This document shows, in pieces, positions 41,801 to 54,185 of a DNA stretch of 64,000 bases (positions within the stretch are counted from its first letter, which is position 1; each line of letters begins with the position of its first letter). The DNA comes from Daedaleopsis sinensis (Eukaryota > Basidiomycota > Agaricomycetes > Polyporales > Polyporaceae). Location: positions 2,046,001-2,110,000 of the forward strand of contig CM066300.1 of NCBI GenBank assembly GCA_033807695.1. Direction: 5' to 3'. A program made the position numbers and the translations under genes. The notes under the pieces were generated by a model that was not told the DNA's origin, did no database searches, and was given only the letters and a program-made list of their open reading frames with translations.

Positions 41801-42114
41801 ACGTCTTCGACATGTGAGACGCCCCTGGGGACACAACGAGAGACTGGTCCGCATTGACTATAGACGTTGTATTGTGTACTAAACAGCAGCGCCCGGATCT
41901 CGCTGTGTGGTGTATCATGCTGGGCGTGATGTTACAGGTAATGGTCGGGAAGGAAGCCGTCTGCAATCGTGTATCGTGTAGCATGTAGAAGTGAAATACA
42001 GAAGTCTCACTGGTGTACGAAACAGATTGTGTCATTCGAATCAAATCAACGTATATCAACTCGCAGTCATTAGAACATGATGAGTGTAAAGAACCGATGG
42101 ACTCGGTGACCCGG
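41801..42114. other. Intergenic between convergent genes
   Basis: 3' flanks of 6PGDH (+) and the DHX37-like helicase (-). Nothing else seen. Confidence 0.5.
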
Positions 42115-45100
42115 TCACTTCTGATCCTCCTTGATAGGCGGAAGCTCCCATCCTTGGGGACCAAAATGGGGGATGACCATAGATTGACCCTCCTTGTTCT
42201 TGAACGGCTTCGAGTAAGTGCACAGCGTCTTCCCCAACGTACAGAGCCAAGCTCCGTTCACGATAGTCAAACCTGCGCATGCATAGTCAGCCAGTTAGGG
42301 CGGAGTCGAGCGTTCGGGGGCGAGATGACATACCCTTGATGTACACCCGTGATGTGCGGACGACCTCCAGATAGACGACGTATTCGGGCGGGGGCTGGTT
42401 CGCTAGGACGGACGATGGGTGGATGAAGACGTCCTCGTCGGGGATACCGAGCGCGCGATACGCCACGCCACGCGATGTCGTGTACTGCGTGCCCGCGCCC
42501 TCAGTGCGGCCTTTCTGCGCGATGTCCTTGCGGACGGCGACCTGGTCGATGAAACCCGCTGCGATGAGCTGGCGGAGGACTTTCAGCTGTGAGGCCAGTC
42601 TTCAGCGTCAGCAAGGAAGTTTGCAAGATAGATGGGGCGCGAGTGCACACCTGGAGCGCGTTCGGGGGCTTGAGATTCGCCTCGAAGCCGGTCCGGACCT
42701 CCGGGAAGTTGGTCTGCACGATATTGCTGATCTGCGCCCGGAGCTTGTGGATCTCCTCCATTGCCTGCGCGATGCAAGTCAAGTCAGCAAGGGTCCAGTG
42801 GCTTCGCGGAGTCAGACGCAGAACGAACCTTGGGCCGCACAAAGTGCTCGTCGCAGAACTTGTGGCCGCCGCCGGCGTACTCGTAGGCGCCCACCACAGA
42901 CAGTATGCGCAAGACGTCGCTCGAGGAGGCACCCAACGACGCATGTAGCCGTTGCGACTGGAAGAACGCCTTCCGGAGCACCTTCCGGGCCTCCTTCGCG
43001 CGCACGGCCTCGCTCGTGAGATGGCTCATATCCTCGTCTTCATCGTCGTCGGCGGCGTCCTCATCCTGCTGGAGCGCCTCCTCGCGCAAGAACGGGTCCC
43101 CCACCGAAAGCGCGGAGACGATCGCGATGACGTAGGGCAAGCTGCCGTGCTGCCGGCCGCTCACAAGCATCCGGGAGAAGCGCGGCGAGAGCGGGAAGAG
43201 CGCCATCGTCCTTCCAATGTCCGTGATCGCTCCCCCGAGCGTCGCCAATCCTTTCGCATTCCCTTGCGCAGATGACGGGGAGGACGAGAGGGCGCCGAGG
43301 TGTGTGAGCACCTTTTCGGCCTTCTGCAAACTCAAGCGATCGGGCGGCGTAGGGAAGGGGAAATTCACGACGGCGTCGATGTGCATGCTCTTCATCTGGA
43401 GGACGACACCTTCGATCGGCATGCGGAGTATTTCGGGTTGCGAGAACGCGTCGAAGTAGTTCTCGAACAGCGCAGAAGAGTAGAGGCGGTAGCAATGGCC
43501 TGGTCCAGTGCGTCCTGCACGACCGGCGCGCTGAGCGGCGGATGCTTTAGATATCCAACTGACTTGGAAGGCTTGGATGCCGTTCGCGACATCGTAGCGG
43601 CGCTGAGGTTGCACATTCAGCGAGCTGCATTGATTTATACGAAAGTTCAGACTTACCTCCTTTGCGCGACCACAATCTACAACGTATCGTATACCCGGAA
43701 TGGTCAAGGATGTCTCCGCAACGTTTGTAGACACGACGACTAGTCGGGTCCCAGGAGGAGGGGGCTGGAATACTTGCATTTGTTTCTCGCTTGGCAGCAA
43801 TGCATACAGTGGAACTATGTGCATGGGAACTACAGTCATGAAACACAAGACGCAATGTCATCCAACGTCCGTGGCAATATTACTGAAATGCTCACCATCG
43901 GATTCTTCGGCATCGATACCTAACTCATTGTCATCGTTCTCATCATCGGAATCCAGGGCTTCCGCGTCGACGTCACCGTCTACGTCAAATGCAAGCGCCT
44001 CGTCCGCACGTTGCGAGTCGCCAAGGTCAACATCTTCAGCCTCGACATCCGCTACATGTTGGAGATTGTCAGCCTGGATGTATGTAGAGAGACCTTCGTA
44101 TCGGAAACCCACCATGAGCCGGGGCTACACCGCGAGTAGGTTCCTCTGCAAGTGACGTCGCAAGATTACTGAGGCGAGATTGGAGAGAGCGTCGGGATTT
44201 GCGACGTTCTTCAAGCGCCTTCTTGCCATATCTCGCTTCTAGTTTCCTGCACACGCCTGTGATTTCATTCTGACCAGTGAGGAATATCAGGATCCCTCCC
44301 GGAGGCAGTCGAGCATGGATTTTGCTCGTCTTCTTGATAGCTTCAGAAACGTAGTCAGATGTCGTGCGTCGGCTGAAATGCACCGTGACAGGATGTTGTC
44401 GAGCGGGAACATTGATGATCGGCGGGGGTGAGGGGAACAATGTTTTGTTCTCAGCGAAGTCGGAAACGCGTAGTGTGGCAGACATGATGATCAAGCGCAG
44501 AGGCTATAACGCAAAGAGGTGAGGAGTGTGAGCGTTGAGCTGATGGTCTCTGTATGCCACCTACTTTCGCACCATCCTTGCCTTCCTTCCACATCTCCTC
44601 TCGCAGTTTGACGACACGACTGAGAACTCCGATCAAGATATCCGTGTTCATGCTACGTTCGTGTGCTTCGTCAATGATTATAACGGAGTACTTCGTGAGC
44701 AAGAAGTCTACTGCTAGCTCTCGCAGAAGAACACCGTCCGTCATGAACTTGATTGCAGTGGATGGAGACACAGTCGCATCATACCGAATCTGGTATGAGA
44801 CTCGGGTAGAAGTCAACGAGAGCTCATGGGCAACCCGTGACGCCATTGACATTGCGGCGACTCGACGAGGTTGAGTAACACCAATCATGCCAGGATTTTC
44901 TACGATTCGGTGAGTTATGCAAACACCCATGCAGCCTGGATATTCTTACCACCCCCGGATGAACCGAATCCGGCTTCGTACAGGAATTGAGGAACTTGAG
45001 TTGTCTTCCCGCTTCCAGTCTCACCACAAATTATTACTACGGTATTGAGCAGGATTGCTTCCATGATGGGTTGCTCTTCCGAAACGATGGGCAGCAAAAG

Positions 45101-46780
45101 ACGGGCCTCTTCGACTTCAGATGGGCGCGTTACCGAGATCGTTTTCCGCGGGTTTGGAGACATCGCAGCATCTTTCTGAGCGGCGGCTTGCATATGTTGA
45201 GCAAAGGAAGTTTTGGGTAGTTGCAAATCCTCGCCCAGGGGTCCGCGCATTTCCCTCGGGCCTTCAGGGTGATCAGTCTTCCTCTTCTTGGGCGGAGGCG
45301 GAGCTCCTCCAGCTTGCGCTGAGGTTTGTGGAAGGTCATCTTGATTATGTAGCGGTGCTACGTATCCTTTGGCCGTGCTGAGCTGCTTCATAGCCCACAC
45401 TTTGAAGCCAAGTTTTTTCCGTGTCGTACTTGTGTCCGCTTCCTCGGCCAAAGTCTCAGCCCCTTGAACCGAGGACGGACTATCAGAGTCCTCCGACTGT
45501 TCATCGTCTTCAGCGTCATCATCGCGTTCGTTCTCGTCGGTATCATATGCAGAATCCGAGCTGTCGAACGACGAGTCGGAGCTTTCGTCGACTGCCTGTC
45601 GCTTCGCGTGTGAACGCATGTCTTTCCAGGACGAAAATGCTGCCTGTACCAGTCGAAGAGTCAGTTACTCATTCAGACAAATACGCCTACATTATGTACT
45701 CACTTTAGCACTCTTCTGCTTTCGTTTGGCAGTTCGAGGCTCAGATACAGAGCCATCGGCGTTGCGTTTCAACGCGCTTCCAACAGCTGCATGGGGAAGT
45801 TTCGCGACGGTATCGTCGTCTTCAGGAGACAGCTGTGCCGCGGTAGAGAATCCGGAGTCTACAATCACAACAGGATTGGAACGAGATGTGCCCTCCATAG
45901 CCACTTCACTCTCGAAGTCTTGCTTATTCACTTGGCTATCGTCAAAGTCAATGCCGTCCTCTTCGCTATCGTCGCTGAGGGCCGCAGGAAAATCATCGTT
46001 GCGACGGCGACGTTTAGTGCCCCCGGAGCGACCGTCCATTGCCCGCCGGACCTCCTTGTCCTCGAACTCGTCAAGTCTCTGCCGATGTGTGCCGACCTTT
46101 CCGGTGCCAAGTGTCGAGGAGGACTTGAGGTTGAGGGCCGTAGGAGCAGACGCTTGACTCTTTCTTGTGCGCGGGTTGAGACCACATTTATGATACATGG
46201 GCACGGGACATACGATAGTTTCTCGAAAAGAGTGAGTCGTTCTTCTTGCTTCAGCTTCTTCTCCTGCATTGGGGATGAGACACCATGAGCAGCACCCGAT
46301 GAACACATGCACGAACAATGTATTTGTCCAGTCTCTTCTTCTTCTTGCTATTGGCCTTGGAGTTCAAGTCGGCGAGCATCTGGTAACGTCCTTTCGTTCG
46401 AATGAAGCGCGAAGGGCATTGGTCAGCAGAACGTACCTCCTCTCTCATCTTCTGCTTCCTCTCTTCTTCCCGTTCTACCTCACTCTTAGGGACGACGATG
46501 GTCGCATTCGGATCCGGCTGTTCCTGAGAGGCATCAAGTACGTTCTTGCTGCGTTTCGCCTTCTTCTTGTGTGAGCCCCCTTGTCTCGCTTTAGCATTGA
46601 ATCGTGTCCTGGGCTGCATAAGTGTAGAGTCGCAAGATGGAGCAACGTGCAAGAGGGCTGAGGAGACCGAGAAGAGTGTTGTATATGATTTACTGTTCTA
46701 AGCCTGAGTGAACGCACGACCAGAAATTTCAGATCTCGATCTTGCATGGATCTCCGATCGTATCTTTTGCGAGCGCCCAT
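42115..46780 (-). CDS. ECM16: DEAH-box RNA helicase, DHX37/Dhr1 (Ecm16) family
   Basis: Nucleolar helicase that releases U3 snoRNA during 40S ribosome maturation. The N-terminus contains [20 protein letters not shown] and [10 protein letters not shown] ... LFEKLS, typical of this family, then a long acidic Ser/Asp region (46.1-45.5 kb). Helicase motifs: [20 protein letters not shown] (I), [16 protein letters not shown] (Ia), [18 protein letters not shown] (II), [10 protein letters not shown] (III), [33 protein letters not shown] (V) and [18 protein letters not shown] (VI). Winged-helix, HA2 and OB-fold regions follow, with the last exon ending [12 protein letters not shown]. The start could be the ATG at 46780 or the in-frame one 33 bp later. 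Many introns interrupt the gene. Confidence 0.92.
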
Positions 46781-46840
46781 AGATCTACTTTACTGTTACT
46801 ATTAGCATACACCTGCGTTGAACACTGTTAGGAGCCAGAA
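46781..46840. promoter_or_regulatory. 60-bp bidirectional start region (DHX37-like / ASNSD1-like)
   Basis: Only 60 bp (93 if the second Met is used) separate the two divergent start codons. The 5' leaders must be very short or overlap. AT-rich, no obvious TATA. Confidence 0.6.
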
Positions 46841-49260
46841 ATGTGTGGCATACTGTTCTCTCTCCGAAAAACTGCCGCGGACTCGAAGGGAAACGATTCA
46901 AGCAACCCTCACCTGGAAGGACTGTTCTCCAAGCTCTCTAATGCGATCAATGCCAGGGGTGTGTTCGCTCTTACGGACTGATGTTGGAATTTGACACTCT
47001 GTACAGTGCTGATACATTGAAAAGGTCCAGATGCACAGTCTACACTTCAATGTCGTGCCAAAGAGTTTCAGTTGACGTTTTACGCATCCGAGCTTCGACT
47101 CAGAGGGGATGAGTTTATCAAGCAGCCTCATGAGGATCGAGATGGGAATATACTATGTTGGAATGGTGAGGTGTGTTATAGAGACTGCTGTACACAAGTA
47201 TCTACTGACCGCCATCACATAGGTCTTTGAAGGACTGGAGGTTAGCGTGTCCTCTTAAGTCTCAGGCTCAGAAGCCTCATTGTTATAACTCTAGATCGGT
47301 CCGAGCGAAAATGATGGGACAAGACTATCATTCGAGCTAGGAAATTGCTCCACCGTCGACGATATTCTTCAGGTTTTCGGAAACATTGAGGGCCCGTGAG
47401 TACTAATCAGACTGCGTCTTTCCGATGCTCACAGCGATATCTGAAGTTATGCCTTCTTGTACTACCACGTAAGAATCGCTGAATCAGATGCTTTGCTGTG
47501 GAACATTATCTGACAACTCTACTCAGCGCTCGAGTAATAAGATCTACTTCGGACGCGATCCCCTCGGCAGACGTTCATTGTTGGTACACTACCCTAACGA
47601 CGACAACCCATATTTTCTGCTATCATCCGTATCTGCTGGGGCGAGTACTGCGCACAAGCTGGACGAATTGCCGACGGGACACATCTTTGCCATTGACATT
47701 GATAGCGTAACTAAACTGGATACGGTACGTAGTCGCAAGCTTGATAGGAATCCCGTCCGTTGCTCACTGCTCCTTGAGTCTAGGTTATGGGTATCGAATC
47801 CAACATATCCATGCTACCCCGTCTTCCCCCATCGGCCGATATGCCATTTGTCAGTCCTCGTGCGATCTGCTGCGTCGTTCATCAAGCTCAGCTTCTTGAT
47901 AGGGAAAGCCAGCGACGGTCAATAGAACCCTCTTGGAAGAACCACCGAGAACGAATGGTCTCGATGATATACCACCTCATTTGTCTGAGGCGGTCGACGA
48001 CCTCATAGCTCAACTCGACCGAAGTGTCATGCTGCGTGTACGCGGCGTACCCCGGAGAGAGTAAGAGCAAGTGGAGAAAACCAATGTCCGCTGAAATTCA
48101 CGAAATCTTCTAGGAACGCAGTAGGCGAAGCTCGTGTAGCGGTCTTCTTCAGTGGCGGAATTGACTCTACGATGATTGCATATCTGGCGGACAGGTCAGC
48201 ACATTCTATAATCTGTTTGCATAACACTGACATTGATTTTAGACATGTCGACCCAGATGAACCTATAGACCTCCTGAATGTCGCCTTCGAAAATCCTCGC
48301 AAAATAGCTGTCAAAGTCGAAGGAAACATCTACGCGCTGCCGAAGCGCGAGAAGAAGCAGAAGCTACGGGACCCGTTGGACTACTCTACAGTCAAGGTTA
48401 CATACGATGTGCCAGACCGATTGACTGGCCTGCAGGAGGTCGAAGAACTCCGAAGGCTACGGCCCAACCGGACGTGGAACTTCCTCGAAATCAATGTTCC
48501 CTACGAGGTGCGTGTCGTGATCGTGCACACAACTTCGACGCTCTAAGCTATGTGATAGGAGTCGCAGAGTGCACGGGCCACTGTGGAAGCCCTCATGTAT
48601 CCATCAAAGACTGTAATGGACCTCGTGCGTCCTCTCACTTCCAAGCGCTGACTGTCCTCTGACTGCTATTGTTCCGACCGCTAAAGAGTCTTGCGATTGC
48701 GTTATACTTCGCTGCGCGTGGTATCGGACAAATTCGCTCCCATCCTGGAGGGGAGCCGCGGCCATACACCAGCCCTGCGCGGGTATTGCTGAACGGCCTC
48801 GGATCGGACGAGTTGCTCGGCGGCTATGGGCGACATCGCACCGCGTTCAAAGCAGCCGGATGGCAAGCAATCATCGACGAGGTAAGCTATCGACATCTGG
48901 CAATATAGCAGATAGCTAGCTAACAGCGCTTACCAGCTTCAGCTGGAGATAGATCGCATACCGACGAGAAACTTGGGCAGAGATGACCGAGTTATCTCAT
49001 CGTGGGGAAAAGAAACGAGGCACCCGTTTCTCTCGCTCTCTGTCGTCAACTTCCTTGCGCGACTACCTGTGCACCTCAAGATGGACCCGCGGCTTGAGGC
49101 CGGTATCGGTGAGAAGCTGTTGCTGCGGCTTGCAGCACGGAAGCTTGGACTTGTGGAGGCGAGTCAGAGGAAGAAGCGAGCTATGCAGTTCGGAAGCCAT
49201 TCAGCGAGAATGGCTCCGGGAGACGATGACAGGAAAGGGGATCTGTTGTTAGATCGATAG
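46841..49260 (+). CDS. ASNSD1: Asparagine synthetase domain-containing protein (ASNSD1-like)
   Basis: The start at 46841 gives MCGILFSL, so Cys2 is the class II glutamine-amidotransferase nucleophile. Next come NAINARGPDAQS, RLRGDEFIKQPHEDRDGNIL, CWNGEVFEGLEIG, GPYAFLYYH, IYFGRDPLGRRSLLVHYPND and DELPTGHIFAIDI. An intron with a GTCAGT donor (~47848) is needed to connect to GKPATVNRTLLEEPPRTNG and LDDIPPHLSEAVDDLI. The synthetase half has the PP-loop FFSGGIDSTMIAYLADRH, LNVAFENPR, RTWNFLEINVPYEE, LLNGLGSDELLGGYGRHR and RDDRVISSWGKETRHPFLSL. It ends GDLLLDR. Family members are asparagine-synthetase-like but their reaction is not established. Confidence 0.88.
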
Positions 49261-49477
49261 AAGCTACAATTGGTTAGATACCTCGCGAACGAGATGTTCT
49301 AAGTTCCAGTCGGTGTAAGTTGGTGGACAGAACAGACTTTTAGGCGAGCGTCTGTTCCCGTACTGAGATTGAGATCGGGCGCACGTGGGAGAATGCCGAA
49401 CAGTGACGCGCCCAACGCGCCGTATGCGTCCGAGTGCTTGAGCTGGACCGCCGTGTCCTACATCCACGACTATCCTC

Positions 49478-50762
49478 ATGGCCTTCGCTCAGCTAGCAAA
49501 CCGTATCATAGGTAAGAATCTCTACCGGGACGGTATCACTGTTACTCACTTGTTACTCCAGTCCCGGTTGCTGTTGCGGCAGCGGCCTTCCAGGCCAGTA
49601 TTTATGATGTCCCCGGTGGATACAGGGCAGTCATGTTCGACCGGTTTTCGGGAGTGAAGGACAAGGTGCGTCTGCTATTGTGTGCACAAGATGCTCTCAT
49701 TGACGACAAGCATGCGTGTAGGCTACGCCTGAGGGTACACACTTCCTCGTCCCTTGGCTGCAAAAAGCTATCCTCTACGACTGTCGCATAAAGCCCAGGG
49801 TGACGTGAACGGACTGTAGGAGCTGAGAGCATCGCTCATGATGATTCTAGAATATCTCAACAACAACTGGCTCCAAGGACATGCAAATGGTGTCCATCAC
49901 ACTCCGTGTCCTCTCACGACCCGACGTTGAACACCTCCCAAGGATCTACAAGAATCTTGGTCTCGACTATGACGAGAGGGTTCTCCCCTCGATTGGAAAC
50001 GAGGTGTTGAAAGCCATTGTTGCCCAGTTCGATGCTGCCGAGTTGATCACGCAGCGTGAAGTGGTGCGTCTTGCCTCTCCGCGGTCCTACACCAGAGCTA
50101 AGTTTATGAACGCGTAAGGTGTCATCACGCATTCGCGAGGACCTCCTGCAACGTGCTGGAGAGTTCAACATCGCCCTTGAAGACGTGTCTATCACCCATT
50201 TGACATTCGGCAAGGTTCGTCTCCACTCTCCCCGCCTTGCTGAGTAACGCGTCGGAAATGCTGACCTCGATATCACGTACAGGAATTCACCCAGGTGCGC
50301 TCGTCGCTCCCAGAAAAAGTGAGCAATGTTTTGCTAATCATTACATGTAGGCTGTGGAGGCGAAGCAGATCGCTCAGCAAGGTGCGTGTGTCCGCTTCCC
50401 AATAATGCCGAGTTAGTCCCACTGATGGGAGTGTCCATGTTAGATGCCGAGCGGGCAAAATTCATCGTTGAAAAGGTGCGTTTGGGGTGCAGCCGGAGTA
50501 TGAACTTTAGCTGATGTCGCTTCAGGCCGAGCAAGAGCGTCAGGCCGCAGTCATCCGTGCGGAGGGTGAGGCAGAGGCAGCCGCGACCATCTCTAAGGCA
50601 TTGGACAAGGCTGGGGATGGGTTCATCGCGTTCAGGAAGATCGAGGCAAGCAAGGCGATTGTGCAGTCGTTGGTCTCGAATCCGAACGTGACGTACATCC
50701 CCAGTGGTGGAGGGAACGTGCTTTTGAACGTACCTACGCCGTCGCACTTCCCCCGCAAGTAG
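49478..50762 (+). CDS. PHB1: Prohibitin-1
   Basis: Subunit of the ring-shaped prohibitin complex of the mitochondrial inner membrane, supporting membrane-protein quality control and cristae. The ATG at 49478 starts [20 protein letters not shown], a membrane-anchor segment. The SPFH core follows: [100 protein letters not shown]. The coiled coil is cut into tiny exons: EFTQ (50283-50294, 12 nt), [10 protein letters not shown] (50351-50381) and [11 protein letters not shown] (50444-50475). It ends PTPSHFPRK. Full length and well conserved. Confidence 0.95.
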
Positions 50763-51216
50763 CGTATATATCTATCGTAGTAATCCAGCAGTTTATCCCC
50801 GCTCGGAGGCAGTTGAGCTGCGGTGTGTGCGCGCGACGGGGAGTCTGGAGGCGATTTGTGCAGCTGATTACGGGGAGTCGGCGATATCCGAGGGAGGGGA
50901 CTGGGCGGCAGAGCGGACAGACATCTTTGCTACGATCCACTGTCTCCTGACTTGTCAAGGCTCTCTCGTCTGTCCGAGTCCGTTTCCTCTCTGTTCCTCT
51001 CTCTCTCAGTTTCTCTCTCTCCTCTCTCTGCTCCTCTTCCTCATCTCCTCTCCTCTCTCTGTTGCCTCTCTCTCCTGTCTCTCACGGACTAGTCTCCATC
51101 CCTCCCTTCTCTGTCAAATTTCCCTGTGCATATCGCAACGTCATTCCTCCGGACTCCGATCCAGCAATCATCGACCGACAAGTTAGGACTCACGATTTTA
51201 TCATCAGTCTGTCATC
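50763..51216 (+). promoter_or_regulatory. Upstream region of the Pub1-like gene with long pyrimidine tract
   Basis: 454 bp without a gene. From ~50938 to ~51118 the plus strand is almost pure C/T (repeats of tctc, ctcct), about 180 bases, ending ~100 bp before the ATG. Probably 5' leader or core promoter. Confidence 0.55.
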
Positions 51217-52745
51217 ATGAACCCAATGAGTCCAATGTCAGCGGCTGAGGCACCCGTAAGTTTCCTCTTTCATCGCGCACTTTTCGTTCTCGCTAAGCCC
51301 TCCCCCAATCCTCCACTGTCCCTTAACTTCCACCGTTCCCGTATTCAACCACTCTTGCGCGCACACAATGCTAGAGGAGGGCCCATCTCTACGTTGGCAA
51401 CCTCAGCCCCCGTGTGACTGAGTATATGCTCACGGAGATCTTCGCCGTGGCGGGTCCAGTCCAGCATGTCAAGATCATCCCCGACCGCAACTACCAGCAC
51501 GGTGGCCTCAACTATGGCTTCGTCGAGTACATGGACATGCGTGCCGCGGAGACTGCTCTCCAGACCCTCAACGGGCGCAAGATCTTCGACACCGAGATCC
51601 GTGTCAACTGGGCGTACCAAGGCCAGCAGAACAAGGAGGACACCAGCAACCACTGCCACGTCTTCGTCGGCGATCTCAGCCCCGAGGTCAACGATGACGT
51701 CCTCGCCAAGGCCTTCAGTGCGTTCGGCACGCTCTCCGACGCCCGCGTTATGTGGGATATGAACTCGGGCAAGTCTCGCGGATACGGCTTCCTCGCGTTC
51801 CGAGACAAGACCGACGCGGAGCAAGCTATCGCCACCATGAACGGCGAGTGGCTCGGCTCCCGTGCCATCCGCGTCAACTGGGCGAACCAGAAGACCCAGG
51901 GTGCCATGGGTGGTCCCACCGCCAGCGGCCCCCCTCCTCGCAGCGCCAGCGTCGGCGGCGGCGCTCCCGCCCCCATGAACTTCCAGGGCGGGCCCCTCTC
52001 GTACGAGTCCGTTGTGACGCAGACTCCGGCGTACAACACCACCGTCTACGTCGGCAACCTCGTCCCGTACGCCACGCAGGCCGACCTCATCCCGCTCTTC
52101 CAGTCGATCGGCTACCTGTCCGAGATCCGCATGCAGGCCGACCGCGGCTTTGCCTTCGTCAAGCTCGACACGCACGAGCACGCCGCGATGGCCATTGTGC
52201 AGCTGCAGGGACAGATGGTGCACGGCCGCCCGATCAAGTGCAGCTGGGGCAAGGACAGGGCGGACGGTGGTGCTGGGATCAGCCCTGGTTCTCTCAGCCC
52301 GACCCCCGCGGCGGCGCCCTACGGCGGAGTGGTGAGTCCATCCTTGTCCTCCTCTCGACGCATACAGTGACCTCGGCCTTCTTCCTCAGCCCATGTACGG
52401 CATGCCGCAACCCAACACGTACGGGCAGTACGGCTTCGGTGGCTACGCTGGGTTCCCCAACCAAGCTGCTGGTGGCACTCCTGGTGCTGCGGCTCCCGGT
52501 ATGGCGAGTCCTATTATGCCAAATGCTGTAATGGGGCTCGGCGCGGGTCAAGCTCCTGGTGACGCTGCGGCGTCGCAAGCCCAAGCACAGTGGTCGGGCG
52601 CTGACCCTAGTTCTTATTACTCGAATTATTGGGGAGGTGCGTCCACAAGCGTATCTTGTATGCGTACCCGGTGGCTTATGTGAGGTTTGCAGGTTATTAT
52701 GGGCAGCAAGCTCCCGGAGCTGCTGCGCCTGATGCGCAGGCTTAA
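51217..52745 (+). CDS. PUB1: Pub1/TIA1-like RNA-binding protein with three RRMs
   Basis: Cytoplasmic/nuclear U-rich RNA binder of the stress-granule type. The ATG at 51217 gives MNPMSPMSAAEAP; the first intron ends at a gctag acceptor near 51370. RRM1: AHLYVGNLSPRVTEYMLTEI ... LNYGFVEYMDMR. RRM2: HVFVGDLSPEVNDDVLAKAF ... SRGYGFLAFRDKTDAE. RRM3: TTVYVGNLVPYATQADLIPL ... RGFAFVKLDTHEH ... IKCSWGKDR. The tail is Gly/Gln/Tyr/Ala-rich and prion-like (QPNTYGQYGFGGYAGF; YYSNYWG|GYYGQQAPGA), split by two short introns, and ends APDAQA. Order and spacing match the Pub1/TIAL1/Csx1 group. Confidence 0.9.
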
Positions 52746-53269
52746 CGGTTTTTATCGACTGAATTCTCGACCCAGATGTAGCATCACCAATCTGTTTCAT
52801 TAAAGTGTGCTGTGCTATTGCGATTCCTTCGATCCATCGATGCTAATTGCATCTCTAGAGCGTCGCATACTCATTATTGGTCTGTCGTCGGTCCTCCCAA
52901 GCCAGGCATCGACCGGATCTCCGACGTCTCCTTCCGACAGTCTTCTGCTGAACGCCGCATGTAACGTCGCAAGTTTATTTTGTCTCTTTCTCTCTCCTCT
53001 CCTACGATTATGTCGAGTGGGCGGACGTGCTCGTGTTCTATCTAACCATCCCAATGTGTCATGTGTTTCACCACTCTCAATCTCCATTTGACAATTAGTC
53101 GGAGTAGTGACCGTACATGCTGTTACCGGTACACCTCTCAAGAATCCTGCCACCCTACAAGAGACGCCAGCGGAACATCAGTAGCGCGCAAACGCGCCTA
53201 CAAGCTGCTCGAGGGAATTTAGTATGTTCATCCCGTCTCAAAATGGATGCCTATGGATGCTCACCGTCT
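52746..53269. other. Intergenic between convergent genes
   Basis: 3' flanks of the Pub1-like gene (+) and a secreted-protein gene (-). No exon supported. Confidence 0.5.
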
Positions 53270-53920
53270 TCATTGGATCTCCTCTTTGACAAGGTGGCCA
53301 GCAGTGTCGCCCGTTATCGTCGTGCCATCGGGACACTCGATGCTTCCGGTTCCGCTAGATTCGTCGCTTCCGCTAGATCCGTCGCTTCCGGCGGATGTGT
53401 CGCCGCTAGAGTCGCTGCCAGAGCTGGAGCTCGACCCTCCGTTGCCGGCACCGTTGCCAACGCCGTTTCCAACGCCCTGCAGCCGTCCTTGCCTCCCTGT
53501 AGCCGTCTGACGCAGCGGCCTGTCGACCATGGCCGGTAGTTTCGTTTGGCGATCGGGAACTGCCGCAGGTAGAACGCCAGTACGAGTGCTCCGGCCACTG
53601 GCAGCAGCGTCGTTTTGCAGATCTGCCTCCTTGGCGGATGTTCCAGCAACGTTCGGGCTGAGGACCGACAACATGTCGCCGGAAGCAGGCGAGTTGGTGT
53701 TGAACCCCGTGGCGGAGAGGCGATGCGAGGCAGTGTCAGAGACAAGATTCACCCCAGGAGGGGCCGAGCGAGGGACAACGAAACGCTGAGGAAGCTTGAC
53801 CTCGGTGTCCTTGGACTTGGTGAAAGCCTCGCTGTTGAAGGTGGGCGAATGGGGTGCAGCAGCAACGATGGTCGGGCTGACAGCCGCCAAGAGAGAGAAC
53901 GCGATGAGAGGGCTGCGCAT
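53270..53920 (-). CDS. Secreted Ser/Gly-rich protein of unknown function
   Basis: Single-exon 216-codon frame from the ATG at 53920. The N-terminus, MRSPLIAFSLLAAVSPTIVA with AAP after it, is a clear signal peptide. The middle is polar. The C-terminal third is low complexity: GVGNGAGNGGSSSSSGSDSS then Ser/Asp/Gly repeats. There are two cysteines at most and no membrane anchor. It ends LVKEEIQ. No domain recognised; a small secreted effector or wall protein is possible. It is divergent from another secreted-protein gene at 54186, 265 bp apart. Confidence 0.55.
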   Translation of the reverse strand: MRSPLIAFSLLAAVSPTIVAAAPHSPTFNSEAFTKSKDTEVKLPQRFVVPRSAPPGVNLVSDTASHRLSATGFNTNSPASGDMLSVLSPNVAGTSAKEADLQNDAAASGRSTRTGVLPAAVPDRQTKLPAMVDRPLRQTATGRQGRLQGVGNGVGNGAGNGGSSSSSGSDSSGDTSAGSDGSSGSDESSGTGSIECPDGTTITGDTAGHLVKEEIQ

Positions 53921-54185
53921 GGCGATGGTTTATTAGTCTGTGCGAGATTAGATGGTGTCCGGTAGGTGGGGGGACGCGACGCGTCGTCGGAGCTCCCGGG
54001 TTTTGTGTGCAAGTTCAGATCCCGCCGTGACTTCTCAACCTCAGCACCTGCCATATTAGGTGAACAGCCTGCCATTTCGGGACGGGGGTGGTTCAAAATG
54101 CCACCAGTCAAGGACGTGAGCCCCGTCCACTACTCGACCATCACCCTCGCGCGTGTGCTTGCTCACCACTGTCCACTCCTTTCAA

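Noticed and set aside
51414..52370. Longer unspliced C-terminus of the Pub1-like protein (reading through the intron at ~52333)
   Set aside because: The spliced form continues into a conserved-type Gly/Gln/Tyr-rich tail with two further exons; the read-through end is most simply a retained intron.
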